A DNA stretch of 64,000 nt, taken from Lacticaseibacillus parakribbianus (lineage in GTDB: Bacteria; Bacillota; Bacilli; Lactobacillales; Lactobacillaceae). The notes under the pieces were generated by a model that saw nothing but the letters and a program-made list of their open reading frames with translations, ran no database searches and was not told where the DNA came from. Both the position numbers and the translations under genes were made by a program. The stretch covers positions 62,001 to 126,000 of the forward strand of contig NZ_JANQBA010000002.1 in NCBI RefSeq assembly GCF_025490915.1. Direction: 5' to 3'. Shown here one piece after another: positions 46,690 through 55,274 of the stretch. Position 1 is the first letter of the stretch. Each line of letters starts with the position of its first letter.

Positions 46690-47853
46690 TCAGGCCGGCC
46701 GGCGACGGAAGTTCAGCTCGCCCGGCCCCACCGCCAGCAGCTGCTGAATCAGGGTCGCACAGGCGCCGAGCAGGGTGCAGTTGCGAACGTCGTCAACCAG
46801 GTAGATCTTAGTCTCCTGGGTGGTCAGGTGCGGAATGTTGGCCGTGATCGCCGGCAGCAGCTCGGGCACCGACGCAATCAGCTGCGAGTTGATCGCCACG
46901 CGGCGCGGATCCAAGGTGATAATCGTGTTGTAGATGATGTTAGCGATGTCGTAGCAAAAATCATCCAGGATGGTGATCGCCAGCGGGTCGTTGGCCCGGT
47001 ACCGTGCGACCAGGTCCTCACGCGTCAGTCGCGGGTCGTTGGCCGCCTGCCGCAGCCGCTCGACGATCGCGGTTTCGGAGCAGAGGCTCTCGATGGTGGT
47101 CGGCGTTTGATGGGCCTTGAGTGCCCGGTCGTACAGGATGGTCTGACCGATCTCGCCGGCCTCGCCGAGCTTGCCGGTGTACAACCGGTTGTTCAAGATG
47201 ATCCCGGCCCCGATGCCGCTGTGAATACTGATGCAGACGATGTTATCGATCGCGTCGTGGCTTTCGAAGTCCCGCTCGTAGATGACGCTGAGGTTGGCCT
47301 CGTTTTGCAACACAATCGGCACCTTGAGCTTTTGCCATAGGAGTTTGGCGATGTCTTGGTCCTTGAAGTCGATGAACGGGGTGTAAAGCACCCGGTTTTG
47401 GTAGACGATGCCGTGAATCGCCACGGCCACGCCGAGCAGCGGGACCGTGGCCGGCAAGGCGTCGGTATGGGCGATGCTGACCATCAGGGCCAGGCGGTCC
47501 TCGATGGCCATGTCACGCGCCGGAAACCGCTCGACGGAAACCACGCTCCCGTCTAGGCGGTTGATCATGCGGTCGATGAAGTCCTGGCCCATGTCGTAGT
47601 TGACCACGTAGCCCAGGTTGGCGTTGAAGCGCAGGATGGTCGGCTTGCGGCCGCCGTTGCGGGTGCTGTCACCCTGCCCCGACTCCAGCAGGTACCCCGA
47701 ATCGATCAGCTCGGACACGATGTCTGACACCGTGACCTTGTTGAGGCCGAGGTTCTTGGAAATCTGGCTGCGGGAGATGGGGCCATCGTTGAACACCTGC
47801 TGCATCACGTGCTGGACGTTCAGGACCCGCACGAGGTTCCGGTTCGCTTGCAT
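46690..47853 (-). CDS. xylR: XylR-type ROK repressor, copy 2
   Basis: 387 residues with the same layout as copy 1: [18 protein letters not shown] in the DNA-binding helix, followed by [16 protein letters not shown] and a ROK domain. The effector domain differs clearly from copy 1, so it may sense a different sugar while binding similar operators. ATG 47853 with AAGGAG upstream, only 22 bp after GH1, so it is the last gene of the esterase-GH29-kinase-GH1 operon. Confidence 0.9.
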   Translation of the reverse strand: MQANRNLVRVLNVQHVMQQVFNDGPISRSQISKNLGLNKVTVSDIVSELIDSGYLLESGQGDSTRNGGRKPTILRFNANLGYVVNYDMGQDFIDRMINRLDGSVVSVERFPARDMAIEDRLALMVSIAHTDALPATVPLLGVAVAIHGIVYQNRVLYTPFIDFKDQDIAKLLWQKLKVPIVLQNEANLSVIYERDFESHDAIDNIVCISIHSGIGAGIILNNRLYTGKLGEAGEIGQTILYDRALKAHQTPTTIESLCSETAIVERLRQAANDPRLTREDLVARYRANDPLAITILDDFCYDIANIIYNTIITLDPRRVAINSQLIASVPELLPAITANIPHLTTQETKIYLVDDVRNCTLLGACATLIQQLLAVGPGELNFRRRPA

Positions 47854-47875
47854 AATTACTCCTTACTCGACTTGC

Positions 47876-49348
47876 CTACTTGCCGGGCTGAATGGCCGCC
47901 CCGTTGGTTTGAATCAAGTCGTGGTACCAGGTGAAGCTCTTCTTGGGAATGCGCCGCAGGTCCTTGGCCGAGTCGTCGTCGCGGTCGACGAAGACGAAGC
48001 CGTAACGCTTGCGGTAGCCGTTGAGCCAGGACAAAATGTCCGAGAAGCTCCACGCGCAGTAGCCGATCAGGTCAACGCCGTCGGTGATCGCTTCCTTCAT
48101 CGTGCGAACGTGATCCTCGAGGTAGGCGATGCGGTAGTCGTCGTTGACCTGCCCGTCGACCAGCTCGTCCTTGGCCCCCAGGCCGTTTTCGGTGACGAAC
48201 AGCGGCAGGCGGTACTTCTCGTAGACCTGGCGCAGCGCGACGCGGAAGCCCACCGGGTCGATTTCCCAGCCCCAGTCGGTCTTTTGCAGGTACGGGTTGG
48301 AGACGGAGTTGAACATCGGCACCTCCGGGTTTTGCGCCTGCTCACCCTTGGGCTGCATCAGGTACGGATCGGTGGCGGAGAAATCCTTTTGCTCGGCGTC
48401 TTGCACCGGCTTTTCCAGCCGGTTTTGCTGCACCGTGCCGCCGTGGTAGTAGTTGATGCCCAAGAAGTCCGGCTTCGCGCTTTTCAGCAGCTGGTCGTCT
48501 GCATCAGTCACCTCGGGCATCAGCCCGGCCCGGGTCAGCTGCTGGCGCATGAAGTACGGGTACTCGCCGCGGCAGTAGACGTCCAGCCACCAGTTGTTGT
48601 TGAAGTCATCGGCGTTCAGTGCGGCCAGCACGTCGTTGGGATCGCCGGTCAACGGGTAAACCGGACCGTAGCCGAAGCTCGGCCCGATCAGGCCGCTTGG
48701 CACCAGCTCGTGAAACAAGTTGATCGCCGTCGCGTTGGCCAAGTTGACGATGTGATTGGCGGCATACATCCGCCGCACGTCCTGAACCTTAGGCGGGTGG
48801 TTGCCCCAGCGGTAGCCCATGCCGGTGAACACGTTTTGCTCGTTCATCGTGACCCAGTACTTGACCGAGTCGCCGAACGCTTCAAACAGGGTGCGGCAGT
48901 ACTTGGCGAAGGCCGGAATCACCGCTCGCGACTCCCAGCCGCCGTACTTGTCCTGAAGCGCCTGGGGCAGATCCCAGTGGTAGAGGGTCAAAACGGGTTC
49001 GATGCCATTCTTGCGTAGCTCGGCGATCAGCCGGCGGTAAAAATCAAGCCCCGCCGGGTTGACGGCCCCTTCGCCGTCCGGAATCACGCGGCTCCAGGCC
49101 ACGGAGAAGCGGTAGGCCTTGAGCCCAAGCTTGGCCATCAGCCCGACGTCTTCTGCCATGTGGTGGTAATGGTCAATCGCCACGTCGCCGGTCGTGCCCT
49201 TGAAGGTGTTGCCCGGCGTGTGGGCGTAGGTGTCCCAGATCGATGGCCCCTTGCCGTCTTCGGCGTAGGCGCCTTCCACTTGGTAGGCGGCGCTGGCCGC
49301 CCCCCACAAGAAGTTCGGTGGGAAGTCCTTGAGTTTGTCGTAGTACAT
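47876..49348 (-). CDS. GH1 (6-phospho-)beta-glucosidase
   Basis: 490 residues, GH1 barrel, cytosolic. Acid/base Glu in T-M-N-E-Q-N (~167) and nucleophile Glu in F-V-T-E-N-G-L-G (~380). Near the end, S-W-L-N-G-Y-R-K-R-Y places Ser, Lys (+7) and Tyr (+9) as in the phosphate pocket of 6-phospho-beta-glycosidases, so a phosphorylated substrate is likely. Follows the ROK kinase by 12 bp, which could supply the phosphorylated glucoside. ATG 49348 with AGGAGG upstream. Confidence 0.9.
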   Translation of the reverse strand: MYYDKLKDFPPNFLWGAASAAYQVEGAYAEDGKGPSIWDTYAHTPGNTFKGTTGDVAIDHYHHMAEDVGLMAKLGLKAYRFSVAWSRVIPDGEGAVNPAGLDFYRRLIAELRKNGIEPVLTLYHWDLPQALQDKYGGWESRAVIPAFAKYCRTLFEAFGDSVKYWVTMNEQNVFTGMGYRWGNHPPKVQDVRRMYAANHIVNLANATAINLFHELVPSGLIGPSFGYGPVYPLTGDPNDVLAALNADDFNNNWWLDVYCRGEYPYFMRQQLTRAGLMPEVTDADDQLLKSAKPDFLGINYYHGGTVQQNRLEKPVQDAEQKDFSATDPYLMQPKGEQAQNPEVPMFNSVSNPYLQKTDWGWEIDPVGFRVALRQVYEKYRLPLFVTENGLGAKDELVDGQVNDDYRIAYLEDHVRTMKEAITDGVDLIGYCAWSFSDILSWLNGYRKRYGFVFVDRDDDSAKDLRRIPKKSFTWYHDLIQTNGAAIQPGK

Positions 49349-49360
49349 GGTAGCCTCCTT

Positions 49361-50233
49361 TTAGTGTTGCTTGGCCACGGCCAAGGCACCGAGCAGCCCC
49401 GCGTCGTTGTCGTGCTTGCACAGCACAACCGGGGTGCGGTAGTCCTTGACCCAAAACGGGTTCTTCTCAAGCGCGGCCTCGATGAACGGCAGAATCTTCG
49501 GGTTCTTGGAGATGCCGCCGCCGATCAGGATTCGCTCCGGGTCGGTGGTCGCCACCAGGTTGTAAATCGCCACGGCGACGTGGTCGGCCCAGTCCGCCAC
49601 TACCTGACGGGTCGTCGGGTTGGCGAGGTCGGCCATCAGCGCCTCGCCGCTGGTTGCCTCGTAGGCCACGCCCTTGCTTTTGGCGTAGGCGCGAACCAGC
49701 GAGCTGGTCGAGGCCATGTCGTGCAGGGTGGCAAAGCCGCGGGTGGTGAAGTCCGTGACCGACATCCCGTACTCACCGGCGCGGAAGTGCTTGCCGTGAA
49801 CCAGGTTGCCGTTGATCACCAGGCCACACCCCACGCCGGTGCCCAGGGTCAACACCGCGTAGTCGGTCAGCCCCACCGCGTTGCCGTTGAGCCCCTCGGC
49901 CAAGGCGGCACACTTCGCGTCGTTCTCCACGTGGATTGGCACCTGGCGGCTCAGGTGAGCCGCGAAGTGTTCGATCAGGTTGTAGCCGTCCAGCTGGCCC
50001 AAGGCGCCGGCTCGCACGGCGACGCCGGTGGTCACGTCGATGAACCCCGGAAAGGAGATGCCGATGGCGGTGACCGCTGAATCCGCGTTGGCGATGGCCG
50101 CCATGTCCTCAAAAAACTGTTCCGGGTCCTCGCAGCGCGTCGGGTACTTGCCCTTGGTCAGAAAATTGGCGTCAGCGTCGAAGGTCGCGTACTTGACGAA
50201 GGTCCCGCCGATATCGAAACATAAATAGCTCAT
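49361..50233 (-). CDS. ROK-family sugar kinase (BglK-like)
   Basis: 290 residues. N-terminal phosphate loop F-D-I-G-G-T-F-V-K, catalytic Asp in H-V-E-N-D-A-K-C, and L-G-T-G-V-G-C-G-L-V. The usual ROK zinc cluster CxCGxxGCxE is missing. Adjacent to a GH1 enzyme with a phosphate pocket, so beta-glucoside kinase (making a 6-phospho-disaccharide) is a better guess than glucokinase. AGGAGG precedes ATG 50233. Confidence 0.85.
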   Translation of the reverse strand: MSYLCFDIGGTFVKYATFDADANFLTKGKYPTRCEDPEQFFEDMAAIANADSAVTAIGISFPGFIDVTTGVAVRAGALGQLDGYNLIEHFAAHLSRQVPIHVENDAKCAALAEGLNGNAVGLTDYAVLTLGTGVGCGLVINGNLVHGKHFRAGEYGMSVTDFTTRGFATLHDMASTSSLVRAYAKSKGVAYEATSGEALMADLANPTTRQVVADWADHVAVAIYNLVATTDPERILIGGGISKNPKILPFIEAALEKNPFWVKDYRTPVVLCKHDNDAGLLGALAVAKQH

Positions 50234-50242
50234 CGTATCCTC

Positions 50243-51061
50243 CTAGAAGTTGTTGGCCACCCAGGCCTCAAAGAGCTGCGGCCAGGCGTCGACTTGCGAT
50301 TGAATGCCGTAGCCGTTGCCGGCGATGGCGGTTTCCTTGGTGGCCAGGCTCAGCCCGTGACCACCCTTGGGGAAAATGTGTAGCTCGACGGACACGCCGG
50401 CCTTTTGCAAGGCGGAGGCGAACATCAGCGAGTTCTCCATCGGCACACAGTCGTCGGTCGCCGTGGTCCACAGGAAGGTCTTTGGCGTGTCTTGGGTCAC
50501 CTGCTTTTCAAGCGAGACCTTGGCCATCAGCGCCGGGTCGCCGTAATCGTCGCCGAGCAGCGCCTTGAAGGAGTCGTGATGGGCCAGCGGTCCCGAGGTG
50601 ATCACTGAGTAGCCGAGAAACAGGCCGTTGGGGCGAATCGCCGCCGGGTCGAAGCCGTACTGGCTGGCGAGGTCTTGATGCCACTGGGTGGCAAAGTCGG
50701 CCGCCAGGTGACCGCCGGCGGAAAAGCCGGCGATGATCAGCTTGGCGGGGTCGACGTGGTACTCGGCGGCATGGGCCCGAACGCTTTGGACCACCGTCGC
50801 CAGCTCGAGCAAGGCGACCGGGTAACGCGCCGGGGCCACGCTGTAACGCAGGACGAAGACGTTGTAGCCCATCGCCAAGAACCGCACGGCGACCGGCTCC
50901 GCCTCGCGGTCGGAGGTCATCACGTAGCCGCCGCCCGGGCACAAGACGATGGTCGGGCGAACCCGGTTCTCATCCATTTCGGCAAAATTGTCCAGCACGT
51001 AGCCGTAAACCTTGGCGCTGTTAGAAAGTGGCGTCGACACTGTGTGTACGAATGTTTGCAT
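50243..51061 (-). CDS. Alpha/beta-hydrolase, acetyl-esterase type
   Basis: 272 residues of the BD-FAE/acetylesterase group. Nucleophile Ser in G-F-S-A-G-G-H (~119), Asp in T-A-T-D-D-C-V-P, His in G-G-H-G-L-S. P-G-G-G-Y forms the oxyanion loop. No signal peptide. ATG 51061 has GGAG upstream, overlapping the end of the GH29 gene. Likely removes acetyl groups from imported oligosaccharides. Confidence 0.85.
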   Translation of the reverse strand: MQTFVHTVSTPLSNSAKVYGYVLDNFAEMDENRVRPTIVLCPGGGYVMTSDREAEPVAVRFLAMGYNVFVLRYSVAPARYPVALLELATVVQSVRAHAAEYHVDPAKLIIAGFSAGGHLAADFATQWHQDLASQYGFDPAAIRPNGLFLGYSVITSGPLAHHDSFKALLGDDYGDPALMAKVSLEKQVTQDTPKTFLWTTATDDCVPMENSLMFASALQKAGVSVELHIFPKGGHGLSLATKETAIAGNGYGIQSQVDAWPQLFEAWVANNF

Positions 51062-51066
51062 GATTG

Positions 51067-52530
51067 TCACTCCATCGTTATTTTGAGCCCGACCGGCCGG
51101 TTGTCAGCACTTGGGCGAATCGTCACGTGCATCCCGTCTGCTTCGACGTGCCAGTCGACCGGGCCGCCGCCCAGCTGACTCACGCCGCGAATCACGCCGT
51201 GAAACTGCGGCTGGTTCGACTCGTCAAAGGCGCGAAAGGCGGTGAGCACCAGCTCCGTCGCCGCCCCCGGCGCCAGCGCGTAGGCGTAGACGGCGCCGTG
51301 GTTGGCGGTGTAGCGGAAGTCCTGTTGGCCGTAGTGCAAGGCCGACAGATCCTCGAACATGCCGCCGCTCAGGTTGGTCGGCCCCTCGCCGAACCGCTTC
51401 CAAGGCAGGCTGCCGTAGATGCCCTCGCCGTTGACGGCCAGCCAGGCCCCGATCGCCTTGAGAATCTCTTGGTCCTTGGGGGCAATCGACCCGTCGGCCC
51501 GCGGGCCGACGTTGAGCAACAGGTTGCCGTTCTTGGCCACGGCGTCCAGCAGGCTGATCAGCACCTCGTTGACGCTCTTGTAGTCCAGTGAATCGGTGTA
51601 GCACCACGAGTTGTTGGCGATGGCGGTGTCGGTTTGCCAGTAAAACGGGGTCGGTTGCGCGAAGCCGCCGCGCTCGACGTCGGGAATGCCGGCCCCCCAG
51701 GCCATGCCGTCGTACTTGTAGCAGATGCTGACCGCGCTCCCCCACTCGACGGCGCGGTTGTAGTAGTAGGCGGCAAGCTCTTGCATGTAGGGCTTGAAGG
51801 CGGCGTGTTGCAGCCACCAGTCGAAGTACAAAAGCTCCGGGCGGTAGTTGTCGATCAGCTCGCAGACCCGCTCGACCCAGTCCTCGAGAAACTCGGCGGT
51901 CGGGTAAGGCTTGGAGAACAGGTCCTGGTTGTCCGGCTCAGGGGCGGCCGGCCAGTAGAAGTCGCCCTTGTGTAGCGGCTCGTGGACGTCCGAATCGAAC
52001 TCGCGGCCGTGGCCCATGAACCACCAATGCTCGGCGCGGTGGTTGGACAAGGCAAAATGCAGCCCGTGGTCCAGCGTCGCCTGGCGCAGCTCACCCAAAA
52101 CGTCTCGGTGCGGTCCCATTTCGTAGGCGTTCCAGTGCGACAGCGCGGAGCGGTACATCTGAAAGCCGTCGTGGTGCTCGGCCACTGGGAAGTAATACTT
52201 GGCGCCAGCCTGCTGGAACAGGTCCAGCCACTGGGTCGCGTCGAACTGCTTGGCGGAAAACAGCGGAATCAGGTCCTTGTAGCCGAAGACCTTTTGCGGC
52301 CCGTACGTCGCCACGTGGTGCTCAAAGGCCGGGTAGCCCTTGATGTACATGTTGCGCGAGTACCACTCGTTACTGTACTCGGGCACGGTGTAGACGCCCC
52401 AGTGGGTGAAAATTCCAAACTTCGCCTGCCGGAACCAATCCGGCGCCGGGTGCTGGCCGATGCTGGCCCAGTCGGCGTGGTAGCGACCGGCGGCGTTGAC
52501 CGCCTGAATCTCCTTGAACGTGTGTGCCAT
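51067..52530 (-). CDS. GH29 alpha-L-fucosidase
   Basis: 487 residues, retaining alpha-L-fucosidase family. Visible family features: W-F-R-Q-A-K-F-G-I-F-T-H-W-G, H-H-D-G-F, and the nucleophile Asp in L-L-Y-F-D-W-W (~residue 231); L-L-L-N-V-G-P-R-A-D-G. No signal peptide, so acts inside the cell. ATG 52530 has GGAGGGGG upstream; the frame to 52629 overlaps the esterase gene and is rejected. In this setting fucosylated xyloglucan side chains are a natural target. Confidence 0.93.
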   Translation of the reverse strand: MAHTFKEIQAVNAAGRYHADWASIGQHPAPDWFRQAKFGIFTHWGVYTVPEYSNEWYSRNMYIKGYPAFEHHVATYGPQKVFGYKDLIPLFSAKQFDATQWLDLFQQAGAKYYFPVAEHHDGFQMYRSALSHWNAYEMGPHRDVLGELRQATLDHGLHFALSNHRAEHWWFMGHGREFDSDVHEPLHKGDFYWPAAPEPDNQDLFSKPYPTAEFLEDWVERVCELIDNYRPELLYFDWWLQHAAFKPYMQELAAYYYNRAVEWGSAVSICYKYDGMAWGAGIPDVERGGFAQPTPFYWQTDTAIANNSWCYTDSLDYKSVNEVLISLLDAVAKNGNLLLNVGPRADGSIAPKDQEILKAIGAWLAVNGEGIYGSLPWKRFGEGPTNLSGGMFEDLSALHYGQQDFRYTANHGAVYAYALAPGAATELVLTAFRAFDESNQPQFHGVIRGVSQLGGGPVDWHVEADGMHVTIRPSADNRPVGLKITME

Positions 52531-52531
52531 G

Positions 52532-53188
52532 TTACCCCCTCCAATCAAAGCCAACCGCATCAAGCCACGCCTTGGCGAGCACCGCCGATCCTTGCAGGTT
52601 CGGGTGAATCCGGTCCATCGTGATGCCAAAGACGCTGGCCTGCTTCAAGAAGCGGTCGACCGCGGCCTGCGCGTCGATGTAAAGCAGCCCGTTGGTCGTG
52701 GCCAGCGCTCGGGCGGCGGCCTGGTAGGCCAAAAGCGCGTGGCGCATCGGGTCGTCTAGGTTCAGCTCCCACATCACCGGGCTGACGAGCAACGGCGTCG
52801 CCCCGGCCGCCTTGGTCTTATCGATCAGGTCCTGGTAGGTGCGGCGGTACAGGTCAACGTCCACCAGGTCCAAGCGCCGGCGAAACTGGCTGTCGAAAAA
52901 GCGCCAGACGTCGTTGATGCCGATCATGATTGACACGTAGTTGGGCTGGTGGGCCAGAACGTCTCGGTCCCACCGGGCAGCCAGCTTGACGATGGTGTCG
53001 CCGTTGACCCCGGCGTTGATCACGGCCAGCCGCGCGTCCGGGCGGCCGGCGGTCAGGGCCGCGTTGAGCAAGGCGACGTAGCCTTGGCCCCAGGAGTCCC
53101 AGCCGGCCGGCTCGGCCTGGTAGTTGCGGCCGGCGTCGGTGACGGAATCGCCGGCGCAGACAATCGTGGCATTTGGTTCAAACAGCAT
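52532..53188 (-). CDS. SGNH/GDSL esterase
   Basis: 218 residues. Block I G-D-S-V-T-D-A-G-R with nucleophile Ser, block III I-G-I-N-D-V-W, and D-R-I-H-P-N with the catalytic Asp/His. Cytosolic. Resembles carbohydrate acetylesterases of the Axe2 type. ATG 53188 with GGAGGGG upstream; one base separates it from GH29. First gene of this operon, directly after a terminator-like hairpin. Confidence 0.88.
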   Translation of the reverse strand: MLFEPNATIVCAGDSVTDAGRNYQAEPAGWDSWGQGYVALLNAALTAGRPDARLAVINAGVNGDTIVKLAARWDRDVLAHQPNYVSIMIGINDVWRFFDSQFRRRLDLVDVDLYRRTYQDLIDKTKAAGATPLLVSPVMWELNLDDPMRHALLAYQAAARALATTNGLLYIDAQAAVDRFLKQASVFGITMDRIHPNLQGSAVLAKAWLDAVGFDWRG

Positions 53189-53220
53189 GTTTTTCCCCTC
53201 CGTGGCGGCGCCGACCAACA

Positions 53221-53258
53221 TAAAAGGGTGCAAGACCGCACACACCGTCTTGCACCCT
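53221..53258 (-). terminator. Terminator-like hairpin between ABC operon and esterase operon
   Basis: Minus strand AGGGTGCAAGAC / GTCTTGCACCCT then TTTT, 33 bp before the esterase start. Confidence 0.8.
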
Positions 53259-53354
53259 ATTCATGTCCACACGATCCGTTGTGGCCGTCGGCTCAGCCTA
53301 TTTGTTCTTGTTGGTGGTCTTAGCGAATCGCGGTGATGCGCTTCACCCGGGTCG

Positions 53355-53420
53355 CCCGCCTTACGAATAAGGCGGGTCAACCGGATGAGGCGGGTTGCAC
53401 GACTTTGTGCAACGGCCTCA
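53355..53420. repeat. Two strong stem-loops downstream of the binding-protein gene
   Basis: CCCGCCTTA / TAAGGCGGG at 53355-53376 (minus-strand loop TTCG) and TGAGGC..GTTGCAC / GTGCAAC..GCCTCA at 53386-53420. Neither has a T-run. Probably 3'-end stabilisers of the binding-protein mRNA. Confidence 0.7.
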
Positions 53421-53454
53421 CACCGAAAGTGACTGCGATTCAGAATTCAGGTGG

Positions 53455-55203
53455 TTACTTTTCTTCCTTGTACTGCTTGATCAGCTTGGCGCGAAGGGCG
53501 TTTTTGGCCTTGGAGTTCTTCAGGTCAACCTTGTAGACCTGATCGTAACCCAAGCCCTTGACCGTCTTTTGCATCCCGGCCAGCAGGCTGTTGAACTCGG
53601 AATCGCTCTTGGCCATCGCCAGCTTCCAGCTGGTGTTCTTGACCTGGGTGCCGATGGTGCCGCGCATGGTGCTGATCTGAGAGGAATCCTCAGGCGCGGT
53701 GTAGGAGACGCCGGCACCGACCAGCAGCTTGTTGTTCTTGGTCAGGTAGTCCATGGAGCTGGTGGCGCCGCCCATGTGCTCGCTCCAGTCCTTGGAGAGC
53801 TTGGTGGCGTTGAGCTTCAAGACAGAAGGCCAGGTGACGTAGCCGTACTTGTAGCCGGTCGAAGGATCCTTGTCGTATTGGTTGACCGCGACGAAGTTCA
53901 GCGTGGAGATGCCGTCCTTCCAAGTGCCGCCACCGTATTCGGCAGGCATCTTGACGGTGCCGCCTTCAAGGAAGGCCTTCTTACCAAAGGCGGTCAAAAC
54001 CGGCTTGCCGTTTTGCATCTTCCAGGTCAGGCCCTTGATGCCGGCGGAGTAGCCGGTGGATTGCGCCTGTTGAACCTGGACGCCTTCTGGGCTGTACAGC
54101 CAGTTGATGAACTTGACCAACCGCGCCTTGTTCTTGGCCTTGGAACCGATGCCGATGAAGGTGCTGTTGCCGTCTGGCATGGAGCCGACACTGTAAATCT
54201 TGGCGTTTTCAAGCGGTGCGAGCTCGAAGCCCTTGCCCGCTGCCGTGTGAGCCGCGGTGTTGTAAGCGCCTTGGCCCTGGAAGGCCCAGTAGGAGAACAG
54301 AACCTTGCCGTTTTGGTACTTGGAGTACAGGGTGTCCCAGTTCTGGGTGGTCGATTCAGGGTCAACCAACCCGGCCTGCTTGGCCTTGTTCAGGAAGCGC
54401 AGGCCCTTGACGTACTGACTGTTGGAGTCGATGACGCTTTGGTACTTGTTGCCCTTGCTGAGGACGAAGCCCTGGTTGACTTCGTAGCCGTAAAACGCGA
54501 GGTTTTGGCCGGCGTTTTGCATGATCGTGGAATCCCAGTCCTTGAACAGGGAGATCGCGTAGATGTCGGTCTTGCCTTCATCCTTACGTGCCTGGGCCTG
54601 CATCTTCTTCAAGACGTTGATCAAGTCGTCGGTGTTCTTAATCTTCGGGTAGCCGATTTCCTTGTAAAGATCCCAGCGGATGTATGGCGCCGTGGTTGGT
54701 TCCAGGCCTTCGGAAGGCGTGGTCGGCGAGTTGGAGGAGACGCTGGAGTTGATGCCCCAGATGCCCTTCTTGTTGGCGAGCTTGGTGATCGAGTCCGTCG
54801 CACCCTTGTACTTCTTCAGGTAGGTCTTGCCGCTCATGTAAGGCGTCATGTCGGTCAACAGGCCGGCCTTGGCCAGCTTGGCGACGTGGTTGGTACCGGT
54901 GATGATGATGTCGCCCAAGTTGCCGGCCGCCGTGCGGGTGTCGTACAGCGTGTTGCCGCCGCCGGCCACGTTAGGTGCGACCATGTTGAGCTTGATCTTG
55001 AAGTTCTTTTCCACGTACTTTTCGAACCAACCCTTGGGCGTCCCCTGGTAGTTGGCCAGATCATCGTAGACGGTGACGGTCATCATTTTGCCGTCGTCTT
55101 TTTCCGCCTTGCTGGTGGTCTTGGAACCCGAGTTGCTGCTGCAGGCAGCCAGAAGCAATGCGCTTGCGGCAACCAACGTGTACAAAACGCGTTTCTTATT
55201 CAT
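53455..55203 (-). CDS. ABC transporter sugar-binding lipoprotein
   Basis: 582 residues. Lipoprotein signal peptide with lipobox L-L-A-A-C and lipid Cys21, a short Ser/Lys linker, then a large type 1 extracellular binding domain as in LipO/YtcQ-like proteins that pair with LplB/YtcP permeases. Size fits binding of oligosaccharides. ATG 55203, GAGGGGG about 12 bases upstream. Third gene after two permeases; a stem-loop lies in the gap before it. Confidence 0.9.
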   Translation of the reverse strand: MNKKRVLYTLVAASALLLAACSSNSGSKTTSKAEKDDGKMMTVTVYDDLANYQGTPKGWFEKYVEKNFKIKLNMVAPNVAGGGNTLYDTRTAAGNLGDIIITGTNHVAKLAKAGLLTDMTPYMSGKTYLKKYKGATDSITKLANKKGIWGINSSVSSNSPTTPSEGLEPTTAPYIRWDLYKEIGYPKIKNTDDLINVLKKMQAQARKDEGKTDIYAISLFKDWDSTIMQNAGQNLAFYGYEVNQGFVLSKGNKYQSVIDSNSQYVKGLRFLNKAKQAGLVDPESTTQNWDTLYSKYQNGKVLFSYWAFQGQGAYNTAAHTAAGKGFELAPLENAKIYSVGSMPDGNSTFIGIGSKAKNKARLVKFINWLYSPEGVQVQQAQSTGYSAGIKGLTWKMQNGKPVLTAFGKKAFLEGGTVKMPAEYGGGTWKDGISTLNFVAVNQYDKDPSTGYKYGYVTWPSVLKLNATKLSKDWSEHMGGATSSMDYLTKNNKLLVGAGVSYTAPEDSSQISTMRGTIGTQVKNTSWKLAMAKSDSEFNSLLAGMQKTVKGLGYDQVYKVDLKNSKAKNALRAKLIKQYKEEK

Positions 55204-55221
55204 AATTCTTTAGTCCCCCTC

Positions 55222-55240
55222 TTTGGCGTGTCGCGCCAAA
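55222..55240 (-). repeat. Stem-loop before the binding-protein gene
   Basis: TTTGGCG / CGCCAAA, 7 bp, five-base loop, just upstream of the GAGGGGG ribosome binding site. Could protect the downstream message and raise binding protein over permease. Confidence 0.55.
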
Positions 55241-55274
55241 TTTATGAATTAAAAGCGGTGAAACATCATTGCAA

